Below are positions 8,189-17,201 of a stretch of DNA of 64,000 nucleotides, piece after piece. Below the pieces are notes generated by a model. The model made no database searches. It saw only the letters and a list, made by a program, of their open reading frames with translations, and was not told where the DNA came from. The translations under genes and the position numbers were made by a program. The stretch covers positions 62,001 to 126,000 of the forward strand of contig NZ_JAFKFW010000005.1 of the NCBI RefSeq assembly GCF_017308015.1, read 5' to 3'. This DNA comes from Allobosea sp. GTDB taxonomy: Bacteria > Pseudomonadota > Alphaproteobacteria > Rhizobiales > Beijerinckiaceae. Position 1 is the stretch's first letter; each line of letters begins with the position of its first letter.

Positions 8189-9018
8189 GATTGTGGTCCC
8201 ATGGCTTCGCCCTTGAGGGTCGCGACGAAATCATAGCGATCGCCGCGATAGGCGGAGACCGTGAACTCGACCGGCTTGCCATTGGCGAGGAAAGCGCGCC
8301 GCTCGATCCTGAGCAGGGCACTGCCGGCCGGGACACCGAGATGCCGGGCCTCCTCGACAGTGGCGAGGCCGGCATGGATGCGTTGGACACCGTGCGCCGG
8401 CACCGCACCACGCTGGGCGAGAGCCGCGTAGAGCGACATCTCGACCAGATCGGGAGACGGCAGGATGCTGGCGGGCACGACCGCGCATTCGATCGCGAGT
8501 GGCTCGCCATCGGCGGTCCTGACGCGGCTGAGGCGCACGACGCCATCGCCCGGGCCGAGACCGAGCGCCATCGATTCCTGCGGCTTGGGGCGAGTCAATT
8601 CGCGCGATAGCCAGATCGAACCGGGCCGGCCGCCGCGATTCTCGATATCGGTCGAGAAGCTCGCCAGAACCGAGAGCGGCTGCTCGATGCGCGAAGCGAC
8701 GAAAGTGCCCGAGCCGTGGCGGCGTGACAGGGCGCCGCTGCGGATGAGCTCGTCGATGGCGTTGCGCACGGTGACCCGTGCATAGCCGGTGAGTTGCGCC
8801 AGATCGCGCTCGGAGGGCACGGCATCGCCCGGCTGGAAGACATCGCTTTCGATCAGCCGCGCCAGCGCGCCGGCAAGCCTGAGATAGCGCGGTGTCGGGT
8901 CGTCACCGGCCAGCGCCTGCAGGATCGCCTGCTGCTTGGCCGGCATTGCCTCGGTCGCAGCCCCCGCCGCGGCCTCGCGCGGAGGCCGCGAGCCACGTCC
9001 GGGAGAGGCCTCGCTCAC
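8185..9018 (-). CDS. GntR-family repressor of the HutC subfamily (amino-sugar regulator)
   Basis: A 277-residue regulator with an N-terminal winged helix at about residues 40-110 (GDAVPSERDLAQLTGYARVTVRNAIDEL, RRHGSGTFVA) and a C-terminal UTRA sensor domain ending YRGDRYDFVA. This is the architecture of NagR and DasR, which bind glucosamine- or N-acetylglucosamine-6-phosphate. A GTG start overlaps the murQ stop. Its place between murQ and the SIS gene makes it the obvious candidate for the TGGWY-N6-TGGTC sites at 9961, 12100 and 24482; that link is inference. Confidence 0.88.
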   Translation of the reverse strand: MSEASPGRGSRPPREAAAGAATEAMPAKQQAILQALAGDDPTPRYLRLAGALARLIESDVFQPGDAVPSERDLAQLTGYARVTVRNAIDELIRSGALSRRHGSGTFVASRIEQPLSVLASFSTDIENRGGRPGSIWLSRELTRPKPQESMALGLGPGDGVVRLSRVRTADGEPLAIECAVVPASILPSPDLVEMSLYAALAQRGAVPAHGVQRIHAGLATVEEARHLGVPAGSALLRIERRAFLANGKPVEFTVSAYRGDRYDFVATLKGEAMGPQS

Positions 9019-9941
9019 GGCGCCGCCTTGGAAGCGGTCGTGGCCTTGCCCGTCGCCCCTGAGCCAAGCTCGACGAGGGCGTGCCGCAGATTGCCGTGAT
9101 GACGGCCGAGCAGGGTTTCGGCGAGAACGGCATCGGCGCCGCTGGCCAGCAGCACCGCGCGCTTGACGTCGCCACGGGCGCGGTCGAGGTGACGAGTCGC
9201 TGCTTCCATGCCGCAGCCTGTGATCATGTCGACCATCTCGGCAGCGCGGTGCCTGAGCTTGGCATTGGTCGCGCGCATGTGGACCATCAGCCCGCGATAG
9301 ACACGGCCCAACCGGATCATCAGCAGGGTTGAGAACAGGTTGAGCACGATCTTTTGCGCCGTGCCGGCCTTCATCCGCGTCGACCCGGCGACGACCTCCT
9401 CGCCGGTCTCGATGAGGATGCCGAGATCGGCGGTGCGCAGCAGCGCCGAGCCGCGGTTGTTGGCGACGCCGAGCGTCAGCGCACCGCGCGCCTTGGCCTC
9501 GCCGATCGCCGCGAGCGTATACGGCGTGCGGCCGCTGGCGGCGAGACCGATGACGACGTCATTTGCGCCGATATCGGCGCGGCGCATCGCCTCCGTGCCG
9601 TCATCGACCGAATCTTCGGCATTCTCGACCGCATGCAGGATCGCCTCGTCGCCACCGGCGATGGCGAAGCCCAGGCGCTCTTCCGGCCAGTCGAAGGTCG
9701 GGGTCAGTTCGGCGCCGTCCTGCACGCCGATGCGCCCGGAGGTGCCCGCGCCGGCATAGATCAGGCGCCCGCCGGCCTCGAGCCGCGGCACGGCTGCGGC
9801 GACGGCTTCCGCGATCGCCGGCAGCGAGGTCGCGATCGCGGCCACCGCCGCCAGCTGCCCCTCGTAGAGCGCCTTCAGAATATCGAGATCGCCCCAGGCA
9901 TCGAGATCCTGAAAGCGTGCGCTGACATCTTCCGTCGCCAT
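9015..9941 (-). CDS. murQ: N-acetylmuramic acid 6-phosphate etherase
   Basis: A 308-residue SIS-fold lyase that splits D-lactate from MurNAc-6-phosphate to give GlcNAc-6-phosphate. LIYAGAGTSGRIGVQDGAELTPTF is the signature sugar-phosphate loop, AGGDEAILHAVENAEDS carries the catalytic glutamate region, and EVVAGSTRMKAGTAQK is the conserved MurQ segment. A C-terminal helical part (ATRHLDRARGDVKRAVLL) matches the family. I used the ATG at 9941 because the longer frame runs through the promoter and operator. It heads the operon, directly fed by AnmK, whose gene lies 1 kb away. Confidence 0.95.
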   Translation of the reverse strand: MATEDVSARFQDLDAWGDLDILKALYEGQLAAVAAIATSLPAIAEAVAAAVPRLEAGGRLIYAGAGTSGRIGVQDGAELTPTFDWPEERLGFAIAGGDEAILHAVENAEDSVDDGTEAMRRADIGANDVVIGLAASGRTPYTLAAIGEAKARGALTLGVANNRGSALLRTADLGILIETGEEVVAGSTRMKAGTAQKIVLNLFSTLLMIRLGRVYRGLMVHMRATNAKLRHRAAEMVDMITGCGMEAATRHLDRARGDVKRAVLLASGADAVLAETLLGRHHGNLRHALVELGSGATGKATTASKAAP

Positions 9942-9960
9942 GAACCGCCTCTTGTGACCA

Positions 9961-9976
9961 GACCAAATTAAGTCCA
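9961..9976 (-). promoter_or_regulatory. TGGAC-N6-TGGTC direct-repeat operator, murQ promoter
   Basis: On the minus strand the sequence reads TGGACTTAATTTGGTC, two TGG(A/T)C half-sites 11 bp apart, immediately followed by a third TGGTC (plus-strand GACCA at 9956-9960). It lies 20 bases before murQ and 40 bases before the divergent DMT transporter, so it could control both. The spacing is shared with the sites at 12100 and 24482. Confidence 0.6.
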
Positions 9977-10015
9977 CTTTAGCCCAGTAGCAAGCCGGAA
10001 GCGGACAGGGAAGCC

Positions 10016-10915
10016 ATGTCGCAGCCAGAACCGCAGATTTCCCTCCCGGCCCGCGCCGCTCGCCTCACGGCCGCTGCCCCGCCCTTCCTGCTCGGTCTCG
10101 CCGGCATTGCCCTGCTGACGGCCATGGACGGCGTCGTGAAGGAACTTTCGCCGCGCTACAGCGCCCCGCATCTCACCTTCCTGCGCTTCGGCGTGACGGC
10201 GGCGCTGGGCGCCCTGCTGTTCCTTGCGCTGCGCGCGCCGCTGCCGGATCGCGGTGTCATCACCGGCAACCTGCTGCGTGGCGTCATGGTCGCGCTGTCG
10301 ACGCTCGGCTTCTTCTACGGGCTCGCCGTGCTGCCGCTGGCGGAGGTTTTCATCATCTCCTTCATCGCGCCGCTGCTGGTCGCACTGATCGCCATTCCGC
10401 TGCTTGGCGAACGGCCGAAGCCGATGGTCTATCTCGCCTTGGCGCTCGGCCTCGCCGGCGTGATGGTCACGGCCGGCGGCTTCAGCCTCAGGGCGATCGC
10501 ACCGGAGCGCGCGCTTGGGATCGCGGCCGTGCTCGGTTGCGCCGTGGCCTATGCGCTTTCCGTCGTGCTGCTGCGCCAGCGGGCCAAGCGCGGCGATCCG
10601 CCTTTGACGATTGCGCTGTTCCAGTCGGCGATCCCGGCTGCGATCCTCGCCTTGCCGGCGGCTTTATTCTGGGCGCCGGTCGCATCGGCCGATTGGCCGG
10701 CCTTCATCCTGATTGGCGCGCTGGGCCTCGCCGGCCATGTCGCGCTGGCGCTCGCCTTCGCCCGCGGCGAGGCGAGCCGGCTGGTCGCGGTCGAATATAC
10801 CGGGCTGATCTGGGCGATCCTGATTGGGCTCGTCTTCTTCGCAGAGATGCCGACGCCGCAGGCCATGCTCGGCGCCGCCTTGATCATCGGCGCCTGCTGG
10901 CTGCTCAGGCGTTAA
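10016..10915 (+). CDS. EamA/DMT-superfamily transporter
   Basis: A 299-residue inner-membrane protein with about ten hydrophobic helices in two five-helix repeats. FLLGLAGIALLTAMDGVVKEL, then SPRYSAPHLTFLRFG, is typical of the EamA family of metabolite exporters. It diverges from murQ across the 9961 operator and its stop overlaps the convergent anmK stop by four bases. Position suggests it exports or imports a product of amino-sugar metabolism; no substrate can be read from the sequence. Confidence 0.85.
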   Translation: MSQPEPQISLPARAARLTAAAPPFLLGLAGIALLTAMDGVVKELSPRYSAPHLTFLRFGVTAALGALLFLALRAPLPDRGVITGNLLRGVMVALSTLGFFYGLAVLPLAEVFIISFIAPLLVALIAIPLLGERPKPMVYLALALGLAGVMVTAGGFSLRAIAPERALGIAAVLGCAVAYALSVVLLRQRAKRGDPPLTIALFQSAIPAAILALPAALFWAPVASADWPAFILIGALGLAGHVALALAFARGEASRLVAVEYTGLIWAILIGLVFFAEMPTPQAMLGAALIIGACWLLRR

Positions 10916-12021
10916 GTCGGGAGATTGAGGCGTCCGCCGGTCAGCGGCTGCGGCACGCCGGTCGTGCCGGGCAGGCTAAGGGGCAGGCCTTTCACCGAGC
11001 GAATCGCGAGATAGCCGAAGGTCTGCGCCTCGATGACGTCGCCGGCCCAGTTCGCCGCCTCGACCGGCTCGACGGGCACGCCGAGACGCTCGCGCAGGCG
11101 GCGCATGAAATGACCGTTCAGGCGTCCGCCGCCGGTCACCAGCCAGCGCCGCGGCGCCTTCGGCACATGCCGGAGCGCATCGACCACGCTTTCCACCGTG
11201 AAGGCCGCGAGCGTCGCGGCTCCATCGGCATCGGAGAGCGCTTCGACCACCTGTGCGCGGCGGTGGAAATCGTTGCGGTCCAGCGACTTGGGCGCCGGAC
11301 GGTCGAAATAGGGGTTGACCATGAAGTCGGCGACGAGATCCTCACGGACCTTGCCGCTGGCCGCAAGCGTGCCGTCGGCGTCATAGGTCTTGCCGAGGCG
11401 GCGCAGGACGAAATCGTCGAGGATGGCGCTGGCCGGGCCGGTATCGAAGGCGATCACCTCGTCGCCGTCGATATAGGTGACATTGCCGACGCCGCCGAGA
11501 TTCAACACCATTACCGGCTGCTCCAGCCCCTGGGCCAGCGCGCGATGATAGAGCGGCGCGAAGGGCGCGCCTTCGCCGCCGGCCTCGACATCGGCATGGC
11601 GGAAGCGGTCGACCGTCGGGATGCCGAGCGCCTGTGCCACCGCTGGCCCGTCGATGAGCTGGCGCGTGAAGCGGATCTCGGGGCGGTGATAGACGGTCTG
11701 GCCGTGCAGGCCGACGAGATCGACGCTCTCCGGCTCGATGTTCTGCTCGGCCATGAAACGCTTGATTGCGTCGAGATGGGCGGCGGTAACGGCGGCTTCG
11801 AGTTCGACCAGCGGCTCGGTGACGGCGCGCTCGGCCTCGGCGACGAGCGCCTGCAACTGTCGGCGGGTCTCGGGCGGGTAGGGGTAGCCGGCACCGGCGC
11901 CGAAGCGGAGCTGTCCACGCCCGTCGCTTTCGACGATCGAGACGTCGATCGCGTCCATCGAGGTTCCGCTGATCACGCCGATCGCGGTCAATACGGGCTT
12001 GTCGAGGTCACGCATCGTCAT
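10912..12021 (-). CDS. anmK: Anhydro-N-acetylmuramic acid kinase
   Basis: A 369-residue kinase that opens the 1,6-anhydro ring of anhMurNAc and phosphorylates it to MurNAc-6-phosphate, the substrate of MurQ. GVISGTSMDAIDVSI is the N-terminal ATP loop, LVGLHGQTVYHRP and FRHADVEAGGEGAPFAPLYH form the substrate pocket with the catalytic Asp, and VLNLGGVGNVTYI, FDTGPASAILDD and WLVTGGGRLN follow in the usual order. It diverges from the oligopeptide importer at 12180, with the 12100 operator between them. Together with murQ and nagA it forms the peptidoglycan-recycling route. Confidence 0.95.
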   Translation of the reverse strand: MTMRDLDKPVLTAIGVISGTSMDAIDVSIVESDGRGQLRFGAGAGYPYPPETRRQLQALVAEAERAVTEPLVELEAAVTAAHLDAIKRFMAEQNIEPESVDLVGLHGQTVYHRPEIRFTRQLIDGPAVAQALGIPTVDRFRHADVEAGGEGAPFAPLYHRALAQGLEQPVMVLNLGGVGNVTYIDGDEVIAFDTGPASAILDDFVLRRLGKTYDADGTLAASGKVREDLVADFMVNPYFDRPAPKSLDRNDFHRRAQVVEALSDADGAATLAAFTVESVVDALRHVPKAPRRWLVTGGGRLNGHFMRRLRERLGVPVEPVEAANWAGDVIEAQTFGYLAIRSVKGLPLSLPGTTGVPQPLTGGRLNLPT

Positions 12022-12099
12022 TCCGCCCCTGCAAACCCCCGAAGTCGCTGCTTCGAGGCTTGCACCGGCTCTAGGCGATCGGCTAAGCCTTGTCCAGAT

Positions 12100-12115
12100 T
12101 GGTCCCTAAGTGGTC
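12100..12115 (+). promoter_or_regulatory. TGGTC-N6-TGGTC direct-repeat operator between anmK and the oligopeptide importer
   Basis: TGGTCCCTAAGTGGTC: two identical TGGTC half-sites 11 bp apart in the 158-bp divergent space. It starts 80 bases before the substrate-binding-protein ATG and 79 bases before anmK. The pattern matches the sites at 9961 and 24482. Confidence 0.6.
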
Positions 12116-12179
12116 CATATGCGATCCAATTCATGCGAGCGCCGGAACAGGCGCCGCTGTCACATCAGGAGGGGTTGTC

Positions 12180-13709
12180 ATGCTTCGTGTCGTGAAACAG
12201 GGTTCCAGGCTCCGCCGCAGCTTGCGCTGCAGCGTCGCCGCGGCTGCCTTCGCGCTGCTCGCGGGCACGGCTTCGGCGCAGGTGCTGGAGGTTGCCGTCG
12301 AAGCGTCGCCCGCCGGCCTCGACCCGCATATCGTCACGGCCTTCGCCTCCTCCCAGATCGTGCTCGGCCCGATCTACGAGGGCCTCACCGCGCTCGACAA
12401 GGACCTCAACATCATTCCGGGGCTCGCCCAGTCCTGGACCGCCTCGGCCGACGGCAAGACGGTGACCTTCAAGCTGCGTTCCGGCGTCACCTTCCATGAC
12501 GGCAAGCCGATGGAGGCGGAAGACGTCGCCTCGTCGCTGCGCCGTGTCCTGTCGAAGGATGTCGGCTCGCCGCTCGCCAGCCGCCTTTCCGCCATGGAAA
12601 GCGCGACCGCCGTCGATGCGACCACGCTGGAACTGAAGCTCAAGGAGCCCTCGGCGCCGCTGCTCGCCTCGCTCACCGGCATCGCCATCGTGCCGCGCGG
12701 CCTCGAGGGCAACAAGGACGCACTGCAGCGCGCGCCTGTCGGCACCGGCCCGTTCAAGTTCGAGGAATGGCAGCCGAACGGCTTCATCCGCCTGGCCAAG
12801 CATGCCGGCTACTGGAATGCCGCGGAGGTCAAGCTCGCGGGCGTGAAGTTCAATTTCGTGCCGGAAGCCGCAACGCGACAGGTCGGCATCGGCAACGGCC
12901 AGTTCGCGCTGCTGCCGCATATCGATGCGGCGACCGCGCTCCAGCTCAGGGGCAAGCCGAACATCGCGATGCAGGAGACGACCGAGCTCGCCTACACGCT
13001 GATCGGTATGAACACCTCGAAGCCGCCCTTCGACAATGTGAAGGTGCGCGAGGCGCTGAACTACGCGCTGAACCGCAAGGAGATCATCGACGCGGCGTTG
13101 TTCGGCAGCGGTACCCCGGCGGCGCCGCTCCCGGCCGTGCTGAAGGACTGGGCCGTCGATGTGAAGGACCTGCCCTGCTACGCTTATGATCCGGCCAAGG
13201 CGCAGGCGCTGCTGAAGGAGGCCGGCGTCGCGACCCCGGTCACGGTCAGCATGACCGTGCTGCCGCGCCAGGACATCCGCGACATCGCGCAGGTCGTGCA
13301 GCAGCAGCTCGGCAAGGCCGGCTTCAAGGTCGAGCTGAAGAATCCCGAGCTCGGCCAGTTCGTGCAGGACTGGCGCAACTCGAATTTCGACCTCTTCGCC
13401 TCGACCAATGCCGGCAGCATCGAGCCGGACGATTATTTCTACCGCGCCTTCCGCACCGGCGGCTCGACCAACGTGTTCAAGTACAGCAATCCCGAGCTCG
13501 ACACGCTGCTCGACAAGGGCCGCGCGACGCTGGACAAGCCGGCGCGCCAGGCCGCCTATCGCGACGCGCAGAAGATCCTGGGCTGCACCGGGCCGGCGGC
13601 GCACATCGCCTACCCCACGCTGTTCAGCGCGGTGCGCAGCAACCTGCAAGGCTACGACATCTACGCCAACCGCTCGCTGGTCTCTCTCGGCCGCGCCAGC
13701 CTGCGCTGA
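12180..13709 (+). CDS. Oligopeptide/muropeptide-type ABC transporter substrate-binding protein
   Basis: A 509-residue periplasmic binding protein of the DppA/OppA family (SBP_bac_5). A Sec signal peptide (Arg-rich start, AAAAFALLAGTASAQ) precedes the mature LEVAVEASPAGLDPHIV. Family motifs include TFKLRSGVTFHDGKPMEAEDV and APVGTGPFKFEEW. The ATG at 12180 is set by a strong AGGAGGGG at 12167-12174. It is first in an operon with two permeases, GNAT, MurA and a sugar kinase, and lies opposite anmK, which points to muropeptides or anhydro-muropeptides as cargo. No ATPase gene follows. Confidence 0.88.
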   Translation: MLRVVKQGSRLRRSLRCSVAAAAFALLAGTASAQVLEVAVEASPAGLDPHIVTAFASSQIVLGPIYEGLTALDKDLNIIPGLAQSWTASADGKTVTFKLRSGVTFHDGKPMEAEDVASSLRRVLSKDVGSPLASRLSAMESATAVDATTLELKLKEPSAPLLASLTGIAIVPRGLEGNKDALQRAPVGTGPFKFEEWQPNGFIRLAKHAGYWNAAEVKLAGVKFNFVPEAATRQVGIGNGQFALLPHIDAATALQLRGKPNIAMQETTELAYTLIGMNTSKPPFDNVKVREALNYALNRKEIIDAALFGSGTPAAPLPAVLKDWAVDVKDLPCYAYDPAKAQALLKEAGVATPVTVSMTVLPRQDIRDIAQVVQQQLGKAGFKVELKNPELGQFVQDWRNSNFDLFASTNAGSIEPDDYFYRAFRTGGSTNVFKYSNPELDTLLDKGRATLDKPARQAAYRDAQKILGCTGPAAHIAYPTLFSAVRSNLQGYDIYANRSLVSLGRASLR

Positions 13710-13727
13710 CCTGATAAAGGTCGAGGC

Positions 13728-14681
13728 ATGCTCCGTCACTTGCTGCAGCGCAGCCTCGACCTCCTGATCGTGCTGTTCGGGATCTCCGTGATCGTCTTCC
13801 TGATGATCCGGCTGATCCCGGGCGACGCGGTGGCGATCATGCTCGGCGCCAATACCGAGGTGACGCCGGAGCGCATCGCAGCGATGCGCGGCGCGCTCGG
13901 GCTCGACCGGCCCTTGCTGGAGCAATACTGGGTCTGGCTCAGCCATGCCCTGCGCGGCGATTTCGGGACGTCGATCTGGACCGGCCGTCCGGTGATGCAG
14001 GAGATCGCGGCGCAGATCTGGCCGACGTTTCAGCTGACCTTGTTCTCGCTCGTGCTCGGCGCCGGGCTTGCGATCCCGGTCGGCTGCCTGATGGCGCATT
14101 GGCGCGGCGGGCGGGCCGATCTCGTGCTGCGCGTCGGCGCCATCGCCGGGCTCACCATCCCCTCCTTCTGGCTCGGCATCGTCATGCTGATCACGGTCGC
14201 GACGCTGGCGCCGAGCTTCGCCTCGCTCGGCTATGTGCCCTTCAGCGAAGATCCGCTCGGCAATCTCCAGCGGCTCCTGCTGCCGGCGATCGCGCTGGCG
14301 CTGCCCATCCTGGCGAACCTCTCACGACTGGTGCGCACCGCGATGCTCGATGCGCTCGGCCAGGACTATATCCGCACCGCCCGCGCCAAGGGGCTGGGAG
14401 AACGGGCCGTGCTCTACCGGCATGCCCTGCGCAACGCGCTGATCCCCTTCGTCACCAGCGTTGGCATAATGACCGGCTATCTGCTCGGCGGCGCAATCGT
14501 GGTCGAGCAGGTCTTCTCGATCCCCGGCCTCGGCCGCCTGATCCTTGGCGCCATCGCCGAGCGCAACTATCCGCTGGTCCAGGCCACGATCCTCGTCGTC
14601 ACCGTCGGCTTCGTGCTGGTCAACGCGCTGGTCGATTTCGCCTATGCACTGATCGACCCAAGGCTCAGGACCGCGTCATGA
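13728..14681 (+). CDS. Oligopeptide-type ABC transporter permease (DppB-like)
   Basis: A 317-residue inner-membrane permease with six helices. It starts with the family signature MLRHLLQRSLDLLIVLFGISV and contains the EAA loop near RTARAKGLGERAVLYRHALRNALIP, which docks the ATPase. It follows the binding protein by 18 bases and its stop overlaps the next start (ATGA). It forms the channel with the product of the next gene. Confidence 0.93.
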   Translation: MLRHLLQRSLDLLIVLFGISVIVFLMIRLIPGDAVAIMLGANTEVTPERIAAMRGALGLDRPLLEQYWVWLSHALRGDFGTSIWTGRPVMQEIAAQIWPTFQLTLFSLVLGAGLAIPVGCLMAHWRGGRADLVLRVGAIAGLTIPSFWLGIVMLITVATLAPSFASLGYVPFSEDPLGNLQRLLLPAIALALPILANLSRLVRTAMLDALGQDYIRTARAKGLGERAVLYRHALRNALIPFVTSVGIMTGYLLGGAIVVEQVFSIPGLGRLILGAIAERNYPLVQATILVVTVGFVLVNALVDFAYALIDPRLRTAS

Positions 14682-15496
14682 GCCAGAGCCGCCGCATCGC
14701 CATCGTCGCCGGCATCTTCGTCGTCCTGCAGATCGCGCTCGCGCTAGGTGCGCCGCTGATCGCGCCCTATGACCCGCTGGCGCAGGACATCGTCGCCCGG
14801 ATGAAGGGTCCGAGCGTCGCGCATTGGCTCGGCACCGACCATCTCGGTCGCGATATCCTCTCGCGCATCCTCTACGGCTACCGCACGGCTTTGATCGCCT
14901 GCGGCATCGCGGTCGGGCTCGCGCTCGTGATCGGGGGCAGCCTCGGCCTGCTCGCCGCCTTCTATCGGGGCTGGTGGGACCGCATCATCATGCGGGCGAT
15001 GGACATCCTCTTCGCCTTTCCGGTGATGCTGCTGGCGATCGGTATCATCGCCGTGCTCGGCCCGCGCACGGAAAGCGCCGCGATCGCCATCGCCGTGGTC
15101 TATGTGCCGATCTTCGCGCGGCTGATCCGCGGACCCGCCATGGTGCTGGTCGAGAGCGATTTTGTCGCCGGCATCCGCTCGATCGGCGCGACCGATCTCA
15201 GGATCATGCTGCGCCATATCCTGCCCAATCTCGCCTCGGTCATCCTGGTGCAGAGCTCGCTCCTGCTCTCGGCCGCGATCCTGGTCGAGGCCTCGCTCTC
15301 CTTCCTCGGCCTCGGCACCCAGCCGCCGACGCCCTCGCTCGGCCTGATGCTGGCGGAAGGGCGCAATTTCGTGCTGCTCTCGCCCTGGAACGCGATTTTC
15401 GCCGGGCTCGGCATCCTCCTGCTCTCGCTCGGCTTCAACCTGCTCGGCGACGCCCTGCGCGACGAGCTCGACCCGCGGCTCCGGGGCCAGTCGTGA
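14678..15496 (+). CDS. Oligopeptide-type ABC transporter permease (DppC-like)
   Basis: A 272-residue permease. LGTDHLGRDILSRILYGYRTAL is the DppC hallmark, and AGIRSIGATDLRIMLRHILPN is the ATPase-docking loop. FLGLGTQPPTPSLGLML and LLGDALRDELDPRLRG close the protein as in the family. The ATG at 14678 overlaps the previous stop (ATGA), and the gene ends at a GTGA overlap with the GNAT gene. No DppD or DppF gene is next to it, so the ATPase must come from elsewhere, possibly the pair at 28852-30902 or an unlinked gene. Confidence 0.93.
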   Translation: MSQSRRIAIVAGIFVVLQIALALGAPLIAPYDPLAQDIVARMKGPSVAHWLGTDHLGRDILSRILYGYRTALIACGIAVGLALVIGGSLGLLAAFYRGWWDRIIMRAMDILFAFPVMLLAIGIIAVLGPRTESAAIAIAVVYVPIFARLIRGPAMVLVESDFVAGIRSIGATDLRIMLRHILPNLASVILVQSSLLLSAAILVEASLSFLGLGTQPPTPSLGLMLAEGRNFVLLSPWNAIFAGLGILLLSLGFNLLGDALRDELDPRLRGQS

Positions 15497-15942
15497 TCAT
15501 CCGCAGCGCGGTCGCGAACGATATCGCGCCGGCCGCCGCGCTGATGGCCCAGGCCTATGCCACGCATTTCCACCTGATCATCGGCGATGCCGCACTCGAT
15601 TTCGACCAGGCGCATTTCGAGGCGCGCTTTGCCCACGAGCTTGCGGAGCTGATCGTCCTCGACTCAGACGGCATCCGCGGCGTGCTGCTGGTCAAGGAAG
15701 GGCATATCGCCATGCTCTTCGCCGCCGAGACCGGTCAAGGCCATGGCGCCGCGCTGCTGGCCCATGCTGAGGCGAATGGCGCCCGTTCGCTCGAAGTCTT
15801 CGCCGCGAATGAAGGCGCGCGGCGCTTCTATGAGAGGACCGGCTGGCAGGTAGCTGATGACTACGAGCGCGAGTTCGCCGGCGCGCGGCATCGCTTCCTG
15901 CGCTATGAGAAGCCGATGATTCCGGCACGGAGACAGGGCTGA
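15493..15942 (+). CDS. GNAT-family N-acetyltransferase
   Basis: A 149-residue acetyltransferase. The acetyl-CoA loop [24 protein letters not shown] and the motif B region [15 protein letters not shown] are clear. It begins at a GTG overlapping the permease stop and ends in a TGATG overlap with murA, so it is translated as part of the importer operon. The acceptor is unknown; a muropeptide amine, an amino sugar or a peptide N-terminus would fit the context. Confidence 0.85.
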   Translation: MIIRSAVANDIAPAAALMAQAYATHFHLIIGDAALDFDQAHFEARFAHELAELIVLDSDGIRGVLLVKEGHIAMLFAAETGQGHGAALLAHAEANGARSLEVFAANEGARRFYERTGWQVADDYEREFAGARHRFLRYEKPMIPARRQG

Positions 15943-17201
15943 TGGACAAACTCCTGATCCGCGGCGGCCAGAGGCTGTCCGGCACGGTCGAGATCCGCGG
16001 TGCCAAGAATGCGGCCCTGCCGGCTTTCGCCGCGGCACTGCTCTCGGACAAGCCATTGACCCTGCGCAATCTGCCGGACGTCGTCGACGTCAGAACGATG
16101 CAGGCTTTGCTCGAAGGCTACGGCGTCGCCTTTTCTGGCCGGGGCGCCGATGCGCTGACGCTCGACGCCGCCAAGGCCGGGCCGCGCGAGACGAGCTACG
16201 ACATCGTCCGCAAGATGCGCGCGACAATCCTCGTGCTCGGGCCGCTGGTGGCACGCTTCGGCGAGGCGCGCGTCTCGCTGCCGGGCGGCTGCGCGATCGG
16301 CGCCCGGCCGGTCGACCTGCATATCAAGGCGCTCGAAACGCTCGGCGCCGAGATCAACGTGGCCGGCGGCTATATCGAAGCGAAGGCGCCGCGCGGCTTG
16401 AGCGGCGCGCGGATCGTCTTCCCGTTCTCCTCGGTCGGCGCGACCGAGACGGCGCTTCTGGCGGCGAGTCTCGCCAGGGGCGAGACCGAGATCGTCAACG
16501 CCGCCAAGGAGCCGGAGGTGCTTGACCTCGCGCGCTGCCTCACGGCGATGGGCGTCAGGATCGAGGGCATCGGCAGTCACCGCCTGCTGGTCCAGGGCGC
16601 GCAGAGCCTGTCGCCTGCGACCCATGAGATCGTCGCCGACCGGATCGAAGCCGGCACCTATGCGGTCGCTGCTGCGATCACGGGCGGCGAGCTCGAGCTG
16701 GTTGGCGCAAGGCTCGAACATCTCGCAGCGGTCGGCGAGGCGCTTGAAGCAGCCGGTGTCAGGCTCTGGCCGAGCGATCGCGGTCTGATGGTGACGCGCC
16801 CAGGCCGCCTCACCGGCATCGACATCATGACCCAGGCCTATCCGGGCTTCTCGACCGACCTGCAGGCACAGTTCATGGCGCTGATGAGCGTGGCGGACGG
16901 CACCTCGCTGATCCGCGAGACGGTGTTCGAGAACCGCTTCATGCATGTGCCGGAGCTGGTCCGGCTCGGCGCCGACATCACCTTGAAAGGCACCAGCGCG
17001 ACCGTGCTCCGCGTCGCCAGGCTAAAGGCGGCACCGGTGATGGCGACGGACCTGCGTGCCTCGGTCAGCCTCGTGCTGGCCGGGCTCGTCGCCGAGGGCG
17101 AGACCGTGGTCAGCCGCATCTACCATCTCGACCGAGGTTATGAGGCGCTCGACCGCAAGCTCAAGCGCTGCGGCGCCGATATCGAGCGGGTCCCGGCATG
17201 A
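15942..17201 (+). CDS. murA: UDP-N-acetylglucosamine 1-carboxyvinyltransferase family protein (MurA)
   Basis: A 419-residue EPSP-synthase-fold protein of normal MurA length. MurA adds enolpyruvate from PEP to UDP-GlcNAc in the first committed step of peptidoglycan synthesis. [11 protein letters not shown] holds the PEP-contacting lysine, [20 protein letters not shown] the catalytic cysteine, and [14 protein letters not shown] and [14 protein letters not shown] are conserved. All key residues look intact, so it is likely active. It is unusual for murA to sit inside an oligopeptide-importer operon, between a GNAT and a sugar kinase; this may be a second copy linked to muropeptide reuse. Confidence 0.9.
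   Translation: MDKLLIRGGQRLSGTVEIRGAKNAALPAFAAALLSDKPLTLRNLPDVVDVRTMQALLEGYGVAFSGRGADALTLDAAKAGPRETSYDIVRKMRATILVLGPLVARFGEARVSLPGGCAIGARPVDLHIKALETLGAEINVAGGYIEAKAPRGLSGARIVFPFSSVGATETALLAASLARGETEIVNAAKEPEVLDLARCLTAMGVRIEGIGSHRLLVQGAQSLSPATHEIVADRIEAGTYAVAAAITGGELELVGARLEHLAAVGEALEAAGVRLWPSDRGLMVTRPGRLTGIDIMTQAYPGFSTDLQAQFMALMSVADGTSLIRETVFENRFMHVPELVRLGADITLKGTSATVLRVARLKAAPVMATDLRASVSLVLAGLVAEGETVVSRIYHLDRGYEALDRKLKRCGADIERVPA

Noticed and set aside
10537-12195. A 552-codon rightward frame opposite anmK
   Set aside because: Overlaps the DMT transporter in another frame and lies antisense to anmK, which has all kinase motifs.
12165-14099. A 644-codon leftward frame opposite the oligopeptide-binding protein
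   Set aside because: Antisense to a clear binding-protein and permease gene; composition typical of a shadow frame.
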